Positions 16,572 to 24,850 of a stretch of DNA of 64,000 nt are shown one piece after another (the first letter of the stretch is position 1; the number at the start of each line of letters is the position of its first letter). Source of the stretch: Prochlorococcus sp. AG-355-N16 (GTDB lineage Bacteria > Cyanobacteriota > Cyanobacteriia > PCC-6307 > Cyanobiaceae); the NCBI GenBank assembly GCA_003278545.1, contig QCEF01000006.1:19272-83271 (forward strand), written 5' to 3'. A program made the translations under genes and the position numbers. The notes beneath the pieces were generated by a model that saw nothing but the letters and a program-made list of their open reading frames with translations, had not been told where the DNA came from and did not search any database.

Positions 16572-17480
16572 TTATTTAATAGTTTTAAATAATAGAGTAT
16601 GAACTTTATTTGAGATGAAAAGTTTAAATTTTCTAAACGGATCAAATAAATTTAATTTATCTAAAATTTCATAAAATTTGTTTTTGTATATAGCTTTATG
16701 ACTTCCGAAATGTGCTACTACAGGTTTGCTAAGAAAACCACCGTAGAGATATAGTGGGTATTTTTTTTTGAAATTGGAAATCGATAAATTGAAATGATCC
16801 TGAAAAATTTTTTGAATAACAGGACCCTCTATGAATCCGCCAAACAATCCATTCCAATTTGGGATTTGAAAGTTAACATCGTTCCATAAATCTTGGCAAT
16901 AGTTTTTTTCAGCTAGAAATGGTCCATTATCATAGTAAGGGAAATAAAGTAAATTCTTATCGAAAACACAAGTTTCTGGATATTGTTTCACTCTTTCAAT
17001 TAAATGATGATGCGGATACGAATTTTTTCTGTTTATATCTCTATTGAAACGTAACATCTTCCCATTGGCTTTGAAACAATTTTTTATTGTATCCCAATTA
17101 ATTTTTTCTACAAAAAGATGATCATGTTCCCAAAATAATAAATAATCCTTAGATAAGTTTTTTAAACCTAATTTAAAGGCAAGAGATGCTGAAAGTTGAG
17201 ATGGCATTCTAATTGAAGTTGGCGAAACAATTAAATTTATGCCGCTGATATTCTGAAGTATTTCCTGATAATTTTGAGAGTATATAGAATCAAATTTGTA
17301 GTCATGCACAATTGTAAAATTAACTATTTGAGTTTTTGATTTTATATTATTTATTACATTTGTCATGAAATCGGATTTATCGATTCCTCTAGGAGTCAAT
17401 AACATGCCTCCCCTCATCTCAGAAACATTTCTTATCGCTGAGGTGACTATTAAAGCTTCTGTATTATTAGGATCGATCAT
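16572..17480 (-). CDS. Putative GT-A type glycosyltransferase in the heptose cluster
   Basis: The 302-residue soluble protein has an N-terminal half that looks like a nucleotide-sugar-binding Rossmann-type region. A short hydrophobic strand ends in acidic residues, YLLFWEHDHLFVEK near residues 123-136, in the place of a DXD motif. Later it has NWNGLFGGFIEGP and ends in a basic helix (FKLFISNKVHTLLFKTIK) that could touch the membrane. No named family is recognised. Being the last gene of a minus-strand set that makes GDP-heptose, it may be the transferase that uses it. That is inference from position. Confidence 0.5.
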   Translation of the reverse strand: MIDPNNTEALIVTSAIRNVSEMRGGMLLTPRGIDKSDFMTNVINNIKSKTQIVNFTIVHDYKFDSIYSQNYQEILQNISGINLIVSPTSIRMPSQLSASLAFKLGLKNLSKDYLLFWEHDHLFVEKINWDTIKNCFKANGKMLRFNRDINRKNSYPHHHLIERVKQYPETCVFDKNLLYFPYYDNGPFLAEKNYCQDLWNDVNFQIPNWNGLFGGFIEGPVIQKIFQDHFNLSISNFKKKYPLYLYGGFLSKPVVAHFGSHKAIYKNKFYEILDKLNLFDPFRKFKLFISNKVHTLLFKTIK

Positions 17481-17565
17481 ATATTTTTCATGGATTCTAA
17501 TTTAATTATTTATCAATAACTAAACTACAAAATAACATAAAATAATCTTGCATAGTTTAATCTTT

Positions 17566-18828
17566 TTAAGAATCTAATTGATCAACATTAATAAATCGCA
17601 TTCTGCAAAGATTTGATGAGAATTCATCTCTCCAAGAATCTCCTATTAAACATGACTCTTCTAAATTGATATTCCTTTCAAATGCTGCTTCCATAAACAT
17701 ACCAGGTGATGGTTTTCTGCAAAAACAATTTGATTTAAGACTTTTTATTTCATGATCAAAACCTTTATGAGGATGATGAGGACATATATAAAAAGCCGAA
17801 ATATTTAGACCCATTTTTTGACAAGCTTTAATTAAATAGCCATTTATTTCAATTACTTTTTGCCACTCAACAAAACCCATAGCAATTTGAGGCTGATTTG
17901 AAGCTATGATCGCAATATCATAATTTGTAAGAATTTTAATAATTTTTTTTATTCTTTTTGTAAAAAGTTTAATTTGGCTTAATTCTGTAATGTATTTCCC
18001 TTCTTTACATTTTATAAGGGTGTTGTCTCTATCTAAAAATAAAGCTCTTTGCTTATTTAAATAACACTTTCTGCTAATTAAGCCGTTTTTGATATCTTTT
18101 TCTACACTTAATAATCTTTCTGGAGTTCCCATATCTTTGAGATATTCAGAAGTATTGTAACTAAAAACCTTAAAACCTTTTTCATAAGAATTTATTATGA
18201 AATCTTTAAAAATACTTAACTGTGAATTTTTACAAATATCTGAATTTTTTATTCTTGAAACTACTTTTTTCTTTAAAACCGCAATTCCTGCAAATCCTAA
18301 AAACATACCATTAATATTAAGTTTCTGCGTTTTTAACTTATATCTATTAATTGATAATTCTGGGGTTTCAATAATACAATCTGAGTCCTCCGGATGGTTT
18401 GTTAAGTGGGTTATAAAAGTAATATCAGCATTATTTTTTATATGAAAGAGATTGATTCTTTTTAGGTCAATTTCAAAAATAATATCTCCATTTATAAAAA
18501 TAAAATTATCTTTTAATTTTTCTTCAATAAATAGTAGACTTCCTGCTTCGCCTTTAGGCTCTTCTTCCTTATAAATAAAAATTTTTATATTAAACTTTTT
18601 TGATAACTTAATAGACTGCTCTTCAAAAATGTTAGCCTTATAACCTACTAAAAATATAAATTCTTTAATTCCCTGTTTATTCAGAAATTCTACTGTTCTT
18701 TCAAGTGTATGCTTTCCTAAAATTGGCCAAAGAGGTTTTGGTACTTTATCAGTAATAGAACTTAAACGTGTGCCTTTCCCACCAAGAGTAATAATAGCTT
18801 GCGATATATTATTAATTAAATCACCCAA
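17566..18828 (-). CDS. Fused heptose-1-phosphate nucleotidyltransferase (HddC-like) and heptose-1,7-bisphosphate phosphatase (GmhB-like)
   Basis: The 420-residue protein joins two enzymes. Residues 1-250 are a nucleotidyltransferase (GGKGTRLSSITDKVPKPL at 16-33, later INGDIIFEIDL) matching the HddC group that makes GDP-D-glycero-D-manno-heptose. Residues 262-420 are a HAD phosphatase of the GmhB group with nucleophile motif DRDNT (D266, D268) and a likely zinc site (C349, H351 or H352, C368, C370 in CPHHP and CFCRKP). The acid motif is GDSWRDEF (D397). They would remove the 7-phosphate and add the nucleotide in one polypeptide. The start overlaps the end of the heptose kinase gene by 13 bases, so the set is coupled. 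GDP rather than ADP is inferred from the partner kinase type. Confidence 0.85.
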   Translation of the reverse strand: MGDLINNISQAIITLGGKGTRLSSITDKVPKPLWPILGKHTLERTVEFLNKQGIKEFIFLVGYKANIFEEQSIKLSKKFNIKIFIYKEEEPKGEAGSLLFIEEKLKDNFIFINGDIIFEIDLKRINLFHIKNNADITFITHLTNHPEDSDCIIETPELSINRYKLKTQKLNINGMFLGFAGIAVLKKKVVSRIKNSDICKNSQLSIFKDFIINSYEKGFKVFSYNTSEYLKDMGTPERLLSVEKDIKNGLISRKCYLNKQRALFLDRDNTLIKCKEGKYITELSQIKLFTKRIKKIIKILTNYDIAIIASNQPQIAMGFVEWQKVIEINGYLIKACQKMGLNISAFYICPHHPHKGFDHEIKSLKSNCFCRKPSPGMFMEAAFERNINLEESCLIGDSWRDEFSSNLCRMRFINVDQLDS

Positions 18829-19805
18829 GATTCACATCCCTCTGCATGAATATTCACTGGTATTAAATCAAAAGAACAATTTTTTAATTTCTTTTTATCT
18901 CTTTCTAAATTTTCTCCTTGGTATTTTATCAGAATATAGCCTCCACCTCCTGCTCCAAGAATTTTCACAGTTTTGAAATTTGCTAAATTTATATTTTCTT
19001 CTATTTTTAAAATATTATCATTCATTACACCTCTTATACTTTTTTTTATTTCCCACGAAGCTGAAATGGCTGACTCTAAATTATTAACAATTTGATCTAT
19101 ATCATTTAATTCCCTTGAATCTGATAAAAATTTGCTAGCAATATTTAATATATTTTCTATTTGCATAAATGATTTATCTTTATTTTTTATATTTAAAAGC
19201 TGTTTATTTGCAGATCTAGAAATATAAGTATTTAATAGAAACAATTTTTCTGTATATTTAGAAATCGCTTTTGTAATATTTGGATAATTTTTTATGTTTA
19301 CTTTGTTGTCTTTTTGGAACTCAAGATAATTGACTCCTCCGAGCGCACAAAGATACTGATCTTGTCTACCTATAGGACTATTGAGATTATTTATTTCTAT
19401 TTCGCATGCAAGATGCGCCGCTTCAGAATTTTTAATTTTTTTTCCTTCCAAATTATATATTGCTTTTATCATCGCGACTGTAAAAGATGAAGAACTGGCT
19501 AATCCACCCCCCATTAATGCATCTCCAAAAGAGGCCATTTCGATTGGTTTTTTAATTGAAAACTTTGTGAGACAAGCCCGTATAATTGGATGAGAAATTG
19601 ATTCAATTTCCAAATATTCTTCTCTTGAGCTGTAATTTAATAATCCTCTATTATTATTACTACGAAATCCGATAGCAACTCTCGAAAAAATTGGAATTGA
19701 GAATCCAATTGTCAAACCATATCCAAGTTTTTTAACGAACCATTCTAGATCTGAGCCTCCACCTAGAAGTGAAATTCTGCAAGGGCATTTTGATACTACG
19801 ATCAT
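18816..19805 (-). CDS. hddA: D-glycero-D-manno-heptose 7-phosphate kinase (GHMP family)
   Basis: The 329-residue GHMP kinase has N-terminal CPCRISLLGGGSDLEWF, the ATP-binding motif MGGGLASSSSF (98-108) and a C-terminal KILGAGGGGYILI. This matches HddA, which phosphorylates heptose 7-phosphate at C1 with alpha configuration in the GDP-heptose route. The ADP-heptose route uses an unrelated PfkB-type kinase (HldE). The ATG overlaps the stop of gmhA by four bases. Product and neighbours agree, so the call is strong. Confidence 0.9.
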   Translation of the reverse strand: MIVVSKCPCRISLLGGGSDLEWFVKKLGYGLTIGFSIPIFSRVAIGFRSNNNRGLLNYSSREEYLEIESISHPIIRACLTKFSIKKPIEMASFGDALMGGGLASSSSFTVAMIKAIYNLEGKKIKNSEAAHLACEIEINNLNSPIGRQDQYLCALGGVNYLEFQKDNKVNIKNYPNITKAISKYTEKLFLLNTYISRSANKQLLNIKNKDKSFMQIENILNIASKFLSDSRELNDIDQIVNNLESAISASWEIKKSIRGVMNDNILKIEENINLANFKTVKILGAGGGGYILIKYQGENLERDKKKLKNCSFDLIPVNIHAEGCESWVI

Positions 19806-20437
19806 GCGATTAAATCTTCCCCTACTCTTTTAATATATTTAGCCATTGGTGCAGCATCCTTAGATAATAATTTGTATAGTTTTTGTTTTACAAAGTGAAA
19901 AGTTGCAATTTGAGCATCCTCCGCAATTTCCATATCATTAACATTTACATGTATTGGAATATCAACTAAATCTCTTAAAGCTCCGCCAGAGTACCCCAGG
20001 ATCGCAGCCGATGTTATCATTTTGGTTTTAGCAATTCGGGCTGATTTTACTAAGTTCATTGAATTACCACTTCCTGAAAGGAAAATTATTAAATCATTTT
20101 TTCTTACTCTAGAATTAATTAATAGTTCAAATACTTCTGAATAATCTAAATCGTTCGAAACAGCTGTTATGTAACAAGAATTGTCTGCTAAAGAATACAT
20201 ATTTATACATTTACCTATCATCGCAAAAGTTTTAGAATAATCCCCAACAATATGGTGAGCATTGGCAGCACTACCACCATTTCCAATTAAAAAAATTTGG
20301 TCAATTGTACCAATCCTATTAAAGATTTCTTCTTTTAGCTTATTTACTAAAGATTCGTCTATTGTTTCTAATGCCTTTGCAAGGGTGTTTCCATAATCTT
20401 TGAGATTTTTATAATCCAAAATTAAACTATTACCCAA
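19802..20437 (-). CDS. gmhA: Sedoheptulose 7-phosphate isomerase (GmhA, SIS family)
   Basis: The 211-residue SIS-domain protein has IGNGGSAANAHHIVGDYSKT (51-70) and SGSGNSMNLVKSA, both phosphosugar-binding loops. It converts sedoheptulose 7-phosphate to heptose 7-phosphate, the first step of nucleotide-heptose synthesis. Near the C-terminus AEDAQIATFH aligns by eye with IQEIHIKVIH of E. coli GmhA. The catalytic histidine would then be glutamine here, although the second histidine is kept; this alignment is uncertain. It overlaps hddA by four bases and follows a transferase gene by 28 bases on the same strand. Confidence 0.85.
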   Translation of the reverse strand: MGNSLILDYKNLKDYGNTLAKALETIDESLVNKLKEEIFNRIGTIDQIFLIGNGGSAANAHHIVGDYSKTFAMIGKCINMYSLADNSCYITAVSNDLDYSEVFELLINSRVRKNDLIIFLSGSGNSMNLVKSARIAKTKMITSAAILGYSGGALRDLVDIPIHVNVNDMEIAEDAQIATFHFVKQKLYKLLSKDAAPMAKYIKRVGEDLIA

Positions 20438-20465
20438 GGTTATAGTCTCATTATAGATTTACTTA

Positions 20466-21596
20466 TTAGCAAGGGAAACTATTAAGGCATTTTCTCTTAA
20501 TACTTTTTGCATAAGCTAATAATAATTTACTTATGATTATTATCTCCCAAGGTATATCGATCAAAAACGCTTTCAACTCCTTAAGAAATGAATTATTTTG
20601 TGGATTTAAACAAAGTTTTTTAAATTTATTCATTACATTTTCTGGCTCATAATCTCTATAACCATTCCAATCAATCCTAGAATTTTTAATATTACTAAAG
20701 TTTTTAAAGATTTTAATTAAGTCACCTTCGTTCTCATACAAAATTGCTTTCTGATTAAGTATTTTAATATGTTCTCTATCTTTAGATAGGTTAAAAGTAA
20801 TTACAGGCTTGTTAGCTGCTGAAAACTCAGCTGGAGCTAAACCAAATGTCTCGCCATCTTTTCTTGCATGTATCATACCGTCACAAGTATCTATAAATGC
20901 ATTTAATTCTTTATCATCTAAAAAATTATCAATAAAAATTATATTTTTATGATTAGAAAATTTTTTTGTATTTAAAAAAAGGAAGTAAATATTTTTATTA
21001 TTTTGGACGTATTTATTTATTGCATTTTTTACAAAATTAATATCAAAAGTATCTTTGCCCCCATGTCTTCCTATTACCTGAGCATCAGAAGGAATATTAT
21101 ATTTATCTCTAAAATTTCCATAATATCTATGTTTTCTTACAATTGGTGAAAGAACTGGAATTTCTTTTCTATATCTTTTATTAAGGTAATCACCCACTAC
21201 CAACCTTTTTTTCGAAGATTGTCTTGCCATAGGTCCAAATGCACATTGATAAATTGTTTCGCAATTACCCCAAATCTTATGATTATTGAATTTAAAAATA
21301 TCTCTATGAAAACCATGCGATTGAACAAAAAAATGTGTGATTTTATATTTTTTTAAAATTGTTTTTAAATCTTCTATTTGTAAGATCTCAATTAATTTGA
21401 ATCTTTCTTGATATTTTTTTTTGACTTTGGCATTATTTTTGGCTAAACCTTTTTTTTGTAAAATAATATCGGAAAAACAAATTATTATTGATTCATTTTT
21501 AAGAATACTTTCATTAAAGTCAGCATAATCATAAGTAGTTTTGTCAGTACCCCTCTCTGTAAAATGTTTTGCAAAGAAAGCAATTTTATGTTTCAT
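20466..21596 (-). CDS. GT4-like glycosyltransferase at the head of the heptose operon
   Basis: The 376-residue protein has a GT-B look: KIAFFAKHFTERGTDKTTYD at the N-terminus, GRHGGKDTFDINFVKNAI at the start of the second domain, and DGMIHARKDGETFGLAPAEF as the nucleotide-sugar site (E...E). A hydrophobic C-terminal stretch (IPWEIIIISKLLLAYA) could bind the membrane face. As the first gene of the gmhA-hddA-hddC/gmhB operon it is a candidate heptosyltransferase, but it is not of the GT9 family that makes LPS core heptose links. Family moderately sure, donor inferred. Confidence 0.7.
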   Translation of the reverse strand: MKHKIAFFAKHFTERGTDKTTYDYADFNESILKNESIIICFSDIILQKKGLAKNNAKVKKKYQERFKLIEILQIEDLKTILKKYKITHFFVQSHGFHRDIFKFNNHKIWGNCETIYQCAFGPMARQSSKKRLVVGDYLNKRYRKEIPVLSPIVRKHRYYGNFRDKYNIPSDAQVIGRHGGKDTFDINFVKNAINKYVQNNKNIYFLFLNTKKFSNHKNIIFIDNFLDDKELNAFIDTCDGMIHARKDGETFGLAPAEFSAANKPVITFNLSKDREHIKILNQKAILYENEGDLIKIFKNFSNIKNSRIDWNGYRDYEPENVMNKFKKLCLNPQNNSFLKELKAFLIDIPWEIIIISKLLLAYAKSIKRKCLNSFPC

Positions 21597-21768
21597 GATA
21601 AAACTAGAATTAATCTTTAAATTTCAGTATTATATCAATGTCCATAATCTCATTATTAAGTATTTTAAGATATTCTCTAAAATTAAATATTACGCCGTTA
21701 TCATGAGCTAAAAATGTTAATGGCTTCTTATTTATTATTATTAAAAGCAGGCTTTGAACTCCTATCAT

Positions 21769-22668
21769 ATGGAATTAAGTAGAAAAGGGATAATCTTAGC
21801 TGGGGGATATGGCACAAGATTAGCTCCATTAACTAATTCGGTAAGCAAGCAATTAATGCCTGTTTATGATAAACCAATGATTTATTATCCATTAAGTACT
21901 TTAATGCTTTTTGGCATAAAAGAAATAATGATCATAACTACTAAAAAGGACCTCAATTCATTTAAGAATTTATTAAGTGATGGAAGTCAGTTTGGAGTGA
22001 ATATTGAATATCAAATTCAAGAAAAACCTGATGGTATTGCTCAAGCTTTTTTAATTGCTCGCAAATTTATTGGAAATTCTCCAGTAGTATTAATACTTGG
22101 GGATAATATTTTTTATGGCAGTAATTTAGTTAAATCTCTTAAAGAAGCAGACGCTAATAAAGACTTTGCAACGATTTTTGCATACAGGGTAAAGGACCCA
22201 GAAAGATATGGAGTGGTTGATTTTGATCAATCTTTAAAAATTTTAAGCATAGAAGAAAAACCTAAAGAACCAAAAACTTTTTATGCAGTCACAGGAATTT
22301 ATTTTTACAATAATACAGTATTAGAAAAGGTTTTGAGTTGCAAACCATCTCCTCGAGGTGAATTAGAGATTTCTTCTATCAATGAAGAATTCTTAAAAGA
22401 AAAAAAATTAAAACTAAAAATTCTTGGGAGGGGCACTGCTTGGCTAGATACAGGAACATTTGATTCTTTACATGAAGCTGGGTCTTTTATAAGGACTATT
22501 GAACAGAGACAAGGATTTAAAGTGGGATGTCCCGAAGAAATAGCTTGGAGAAAAGGTTGGATAACTAATAAAAAATTAGAAAATTTAAGTAAAAAATTAA
22601 TGAAAAGTGGATATGGTGAATATTTAATTAATCTACTAAAAGATAAAAGTAAGATTTCCTCTCTTTAA
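21769..22668 (+). CDS. rfbA: Glucose-1-phosphate thymidylyltransferase
   Basis: The 299-residue enzyme has GIILAGGYGTRLAPLTNSVS near the start, the uridylyl/thymidylyl-type KQLMPVYDKPMIYYPLSTLM, GDNIFYG and IEEKPKEPK. All are diagnostic for RmlA/RfbA, which makes dTDP-glucose from dTTP and glucose 1-phosphate. An in-frame TTG at 21754 would add five residues; the ATG at 21769 fits the family start better. It is followed after 15 bases by rfbB. No rfbC or rfbD is in the window, so dTDP-rhamnose is not completed here. See the 2,3-dehydratase at 24837. Confidence 0.95.
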   Translation: MELSRKGIILAGGYGTRLAPLTNSVSKQLMPVYDKPMIYYPLSTLMLFGIKEIMIITTKKDLNSFKNLLSDGSQFGVNIEYQIQEKPDGIAQAFLIARKFIGNSPVVLILGDNIFYGSNLVKSLKEADANKDFATIFAYRVKDPERYGVVDFDQSLKILSIEEKPKEPKTFYAVTGIYFYNNTVLEKVLSCKPSPRGELEISSINEEFLKEKKLKLKILGRGTAWLDTGTFDSLHEAGSFIRTIEQRQGFKVGCPEEIAWRKGWITNKKLENLSKKLMKSGYGEYLINLLKDKSKISSL

Positions 22669-22683
22669 TAAATAAAAAATCCA

Positions 22684-23784
22684 ATGTCAAATTTATCAGA
22701 GAATTTTAAGAATATTTTAGTTACTGGAGGAGCTGGATTTATTGGAGGAGCTGTAATTCGACAGTTACTAATTAATTCATGCGCAAATATTTTTAATATT
22801 GATAAGCTTGGTTATGCAAGCGATTTGAGTGGGATTAATGAAACCTTATCAAAGCTTAAATTATCTAATCAAAAAAGATACTCTCAACTCCATTTTAATC
22901 TTTCAAATTTTAGTGAAATTGAAGAGTTAATCAACAAAATAAAACCTGATCTTATTCTACATTTAGCAGCAGAAACTCATGTAGATAGATCAATCGAAAA
23001 CCCCAGGGAATTTATAGATAGTAATATAGTTGGCACATTTAATTTGTTAGAAGCCACTAGAAACTTCCTAAAAAATTCTTCTGTAGATAAGAAAAATATA
23101 TTCAAATTTATTCATGTTAGTACTGATGAGGTATTTGGATCTCTTGGGGAAAATGGTATGTTTTCTGAGAAGTCTAATTATGACCCTAGGAGTCCGTATT
23201 CCTCAACTAAGGCAGCAAGTGATCATTTGGTCTCTTCTTGGTTTCACACATACAATTTTCCAGCTATCATTACAAATTGCAGTAATAATTATGGACCTTG
23301 GCAATTTCCTGAGAAGCTCATACCGCTTGTTATTAATAAAGTTTTGAATAAGGAACCTATACCTATGTATGGCGATGGTAAGAATATTAGAGATTGGCTA
23401 TATGTTGAAGATCATGCTGAAGCGATTATTTTGGTTGCGAATAAAGGCTTAGTAGGTGAAAGATTTTGTATAGGAGGTAATACAGAAAAAACAAATAAAG
23501 AATTAATAATATCAATCTGCGAATTTATGGATAAAATTCTTAATAGAGAGATATCTTCAACTGAATTAATTTCAAGTGTCCCTGATAGACCTGGTCACGA
23601 TTTCAGATATGCAATGGATACGAGATTAATAAATCAAAAGTTAGGCTGGAAGCCAAGTCATAATTTTAATGAAGGCTTAGAAAAAACAATTTTATGGTAC
23701 TTAAATAACAAAGTTTGGACCAAAAATGTTTTACAAAAATCTAATTACAATAGTGAAAGAATAGGCTTAATAAAGGAAAAATAA
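22684..23784 (+). CDS. rfbB: dTDP-glucose 4,6-dehydratase
   Basis: The 366-residue extended SDR has [10 protein letters not shown] for NAD binding, HLAAETHVDRSIENP and HVSTDEVFGSLGE (Thr and the Asp-Glu pair of the dehydratase subfamily). YSSTKAASDHLV supplies the catalytic Tyr and Lys. It makes dTDP-4-keto-6-deoxyglucose, the branch point for all 6-deoxysugars of the dTDP series. It converges on the minus-strand ketoreductase/2,3-dehydratase pair, a layout that puts the four enzymes of one predicted pathway side by side. Confidence 0.95.
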   Translation: MSNLSENFKNILVTGGAGFIGGAVIRQLLINSCANIFNIDKLGYASDLSGINETLSKLKLSNQKRYSQLHFNLSNFSEIEELINKIKPDLILHLAAETHVDRSIENPREFIDSNIVGTFNLLEATRNFLKNSSVDKKNIFKFIHVSTDEVFGSLGENGMFSEKSNYDPRSPYSSTKAASDHLVSSWFHTYNFPAIITNCSNNYGPWQFPEKLIPLVINKVLNKEPIPMYGDGKNIRDWLYVEDHAEAIILVANKGLVGERFCIGGNTEKTNKELIISICEFMDKILNREISSTELISSVPDRPGHDFRYAMDTRLINQKLGWKPSHNFNEGLEKTILWYLNNKVWTKNVLQKSNYNSERIGLIKEK

Positions 23785-23848
23785 TTTTTATACCAATAGA
23801 AATATAATAACTATCTATTAAAAAATTTAATCTTATGGGAATTTAATA

Positions 23849-24850
23849 TTATTCATTACTTTTTTCTCTAATTTCTTCAATTAATCTTGCTTGCTCAAGT
23901 ATGTAATTTGATTCTTCAAGAAATAACTTTTCATTTGATAATGTTTCATAAAAATAAAGCATTAAGTTTTTGAAATGATCATCTTTACCAATAACTATTG
24001 TTTCTGATGATCCATTTATTTCCAGATCTAATTTAGTAACCAAATCTGATGGAGAAGTGAAAATTCTGTTAGTTTTAATTTTTCCTTTAGAACCCCATAT
24101 CTCAATATCACACTTGTAGTAATTATCGAATCCAAATGATATTTGAGAATTAACTTTTTTATTAATGTCTACAAAATGAGCAGCGCCCCACATATCAATA
24201 TTTAATTCATGATTTTTAATCAAAGATGCAGATTTAACTTTTAGCCCCAATCCATTTAATAAACTTACTATCTTAGTGGGGTAAACACCTGAATCAAAAA
24301 GAGACCCACCTCCATATTTATTTTGATACCTGATATTTTCAGGGAAATTTATTTTTGGGAATCCAAAAGAAGAATTAATATTTCTCAAATCCCCAATTTT
24401 ATTTTCCTTTATAATTTGTTTAATAAATTTAAATTGTTTATGAAAACGAAATTGAAAAGTCTCTACTATTGATAATTGATTTTTTTTAGCAATATTTATT
24501 AATTCCTGGGTTTCTTTAAAGGAACAAGTACAAGGTTTTTCAACTAAAACATTTATTCCTCTTTGAAGACACTCTTTTGACCAATGATAATGAAGAGAAT
24601 TAGGAAGAGGAATATAGATTGCATCAAGATTTTCATTATCTAATAATTTGTAATAGTCATCATAAAATTTGCAGTTATATTCTGTTAAAGAATTAAAATC
24701 AGTTTTTCCCTTTGATGCAATGCCAACTAAATTAAATTTATCTTGCAAATTTAATAAAGAGGGTATAACTTTTCTTGTGGCAATTGAAGCCAATCCAAGA
24801 ATCCCTATTTTGAATAACTCCTGCTTATTGGAGATTTTAGAAAAGTGCAA
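23849..24850 (-). CDS. Gfo/Idh/MocA oxidoreductase, probable NDP-hexose 3-ketoreductase
   Basis: The 333-residue protein has an N-terminal NAD(P) fold (GILGLASIATRKVIPSL), EKP at 104-106 with the conserved lysine, and GGGSLFDSGVYPT (180-192) with the Asp/Tyr pair typical of the family. This is the family of KijD10- and TylC1-type NDP-hexose 3-ketoreductases. The gene overlaps the 2,3-dehydratase gene by 14 bases, the natural partner whose unstable 3,4-diketo product must be reduced at once. The specific reaction is inferred from this pairing; the family itself is certain. Confidence 0.82.
   Translation of the reverse strand: MHFSKISNKQELFKIGILGLASIATRKVIPSLLNLQDKFNLVGIASKGKTDFNSLTEYNCKFYDDYYKLLDNENLDAIYIPLPNSLHYHWSKECLQRGINVLVEKPCTCSFKETQELINIAKKNQLSIVETFQFRFHKQFKFIKQIIKENKIGDLRNINSSFGFPKINFPENIRYQNKYGGGSLFDSGVYPTKIVSLLNGLGLKVKSASLIKNHELNIDMWGAAHFVDINKKVNSQISFGFDNYYKCDIEIWGSKGKIKTNRIFTSPSDLVTKLDLEINGSSETIVIGKDDHFKNLMLYFYETLSNEKLFLEESNYILEQARLIEEIREKSNE

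Noticed and set aside
21754..21768. Upstream TTG start for rfbA
   Set aside because: It adds five residues not expected in the family; the ATG at 21769 directly precedes the conserved start.
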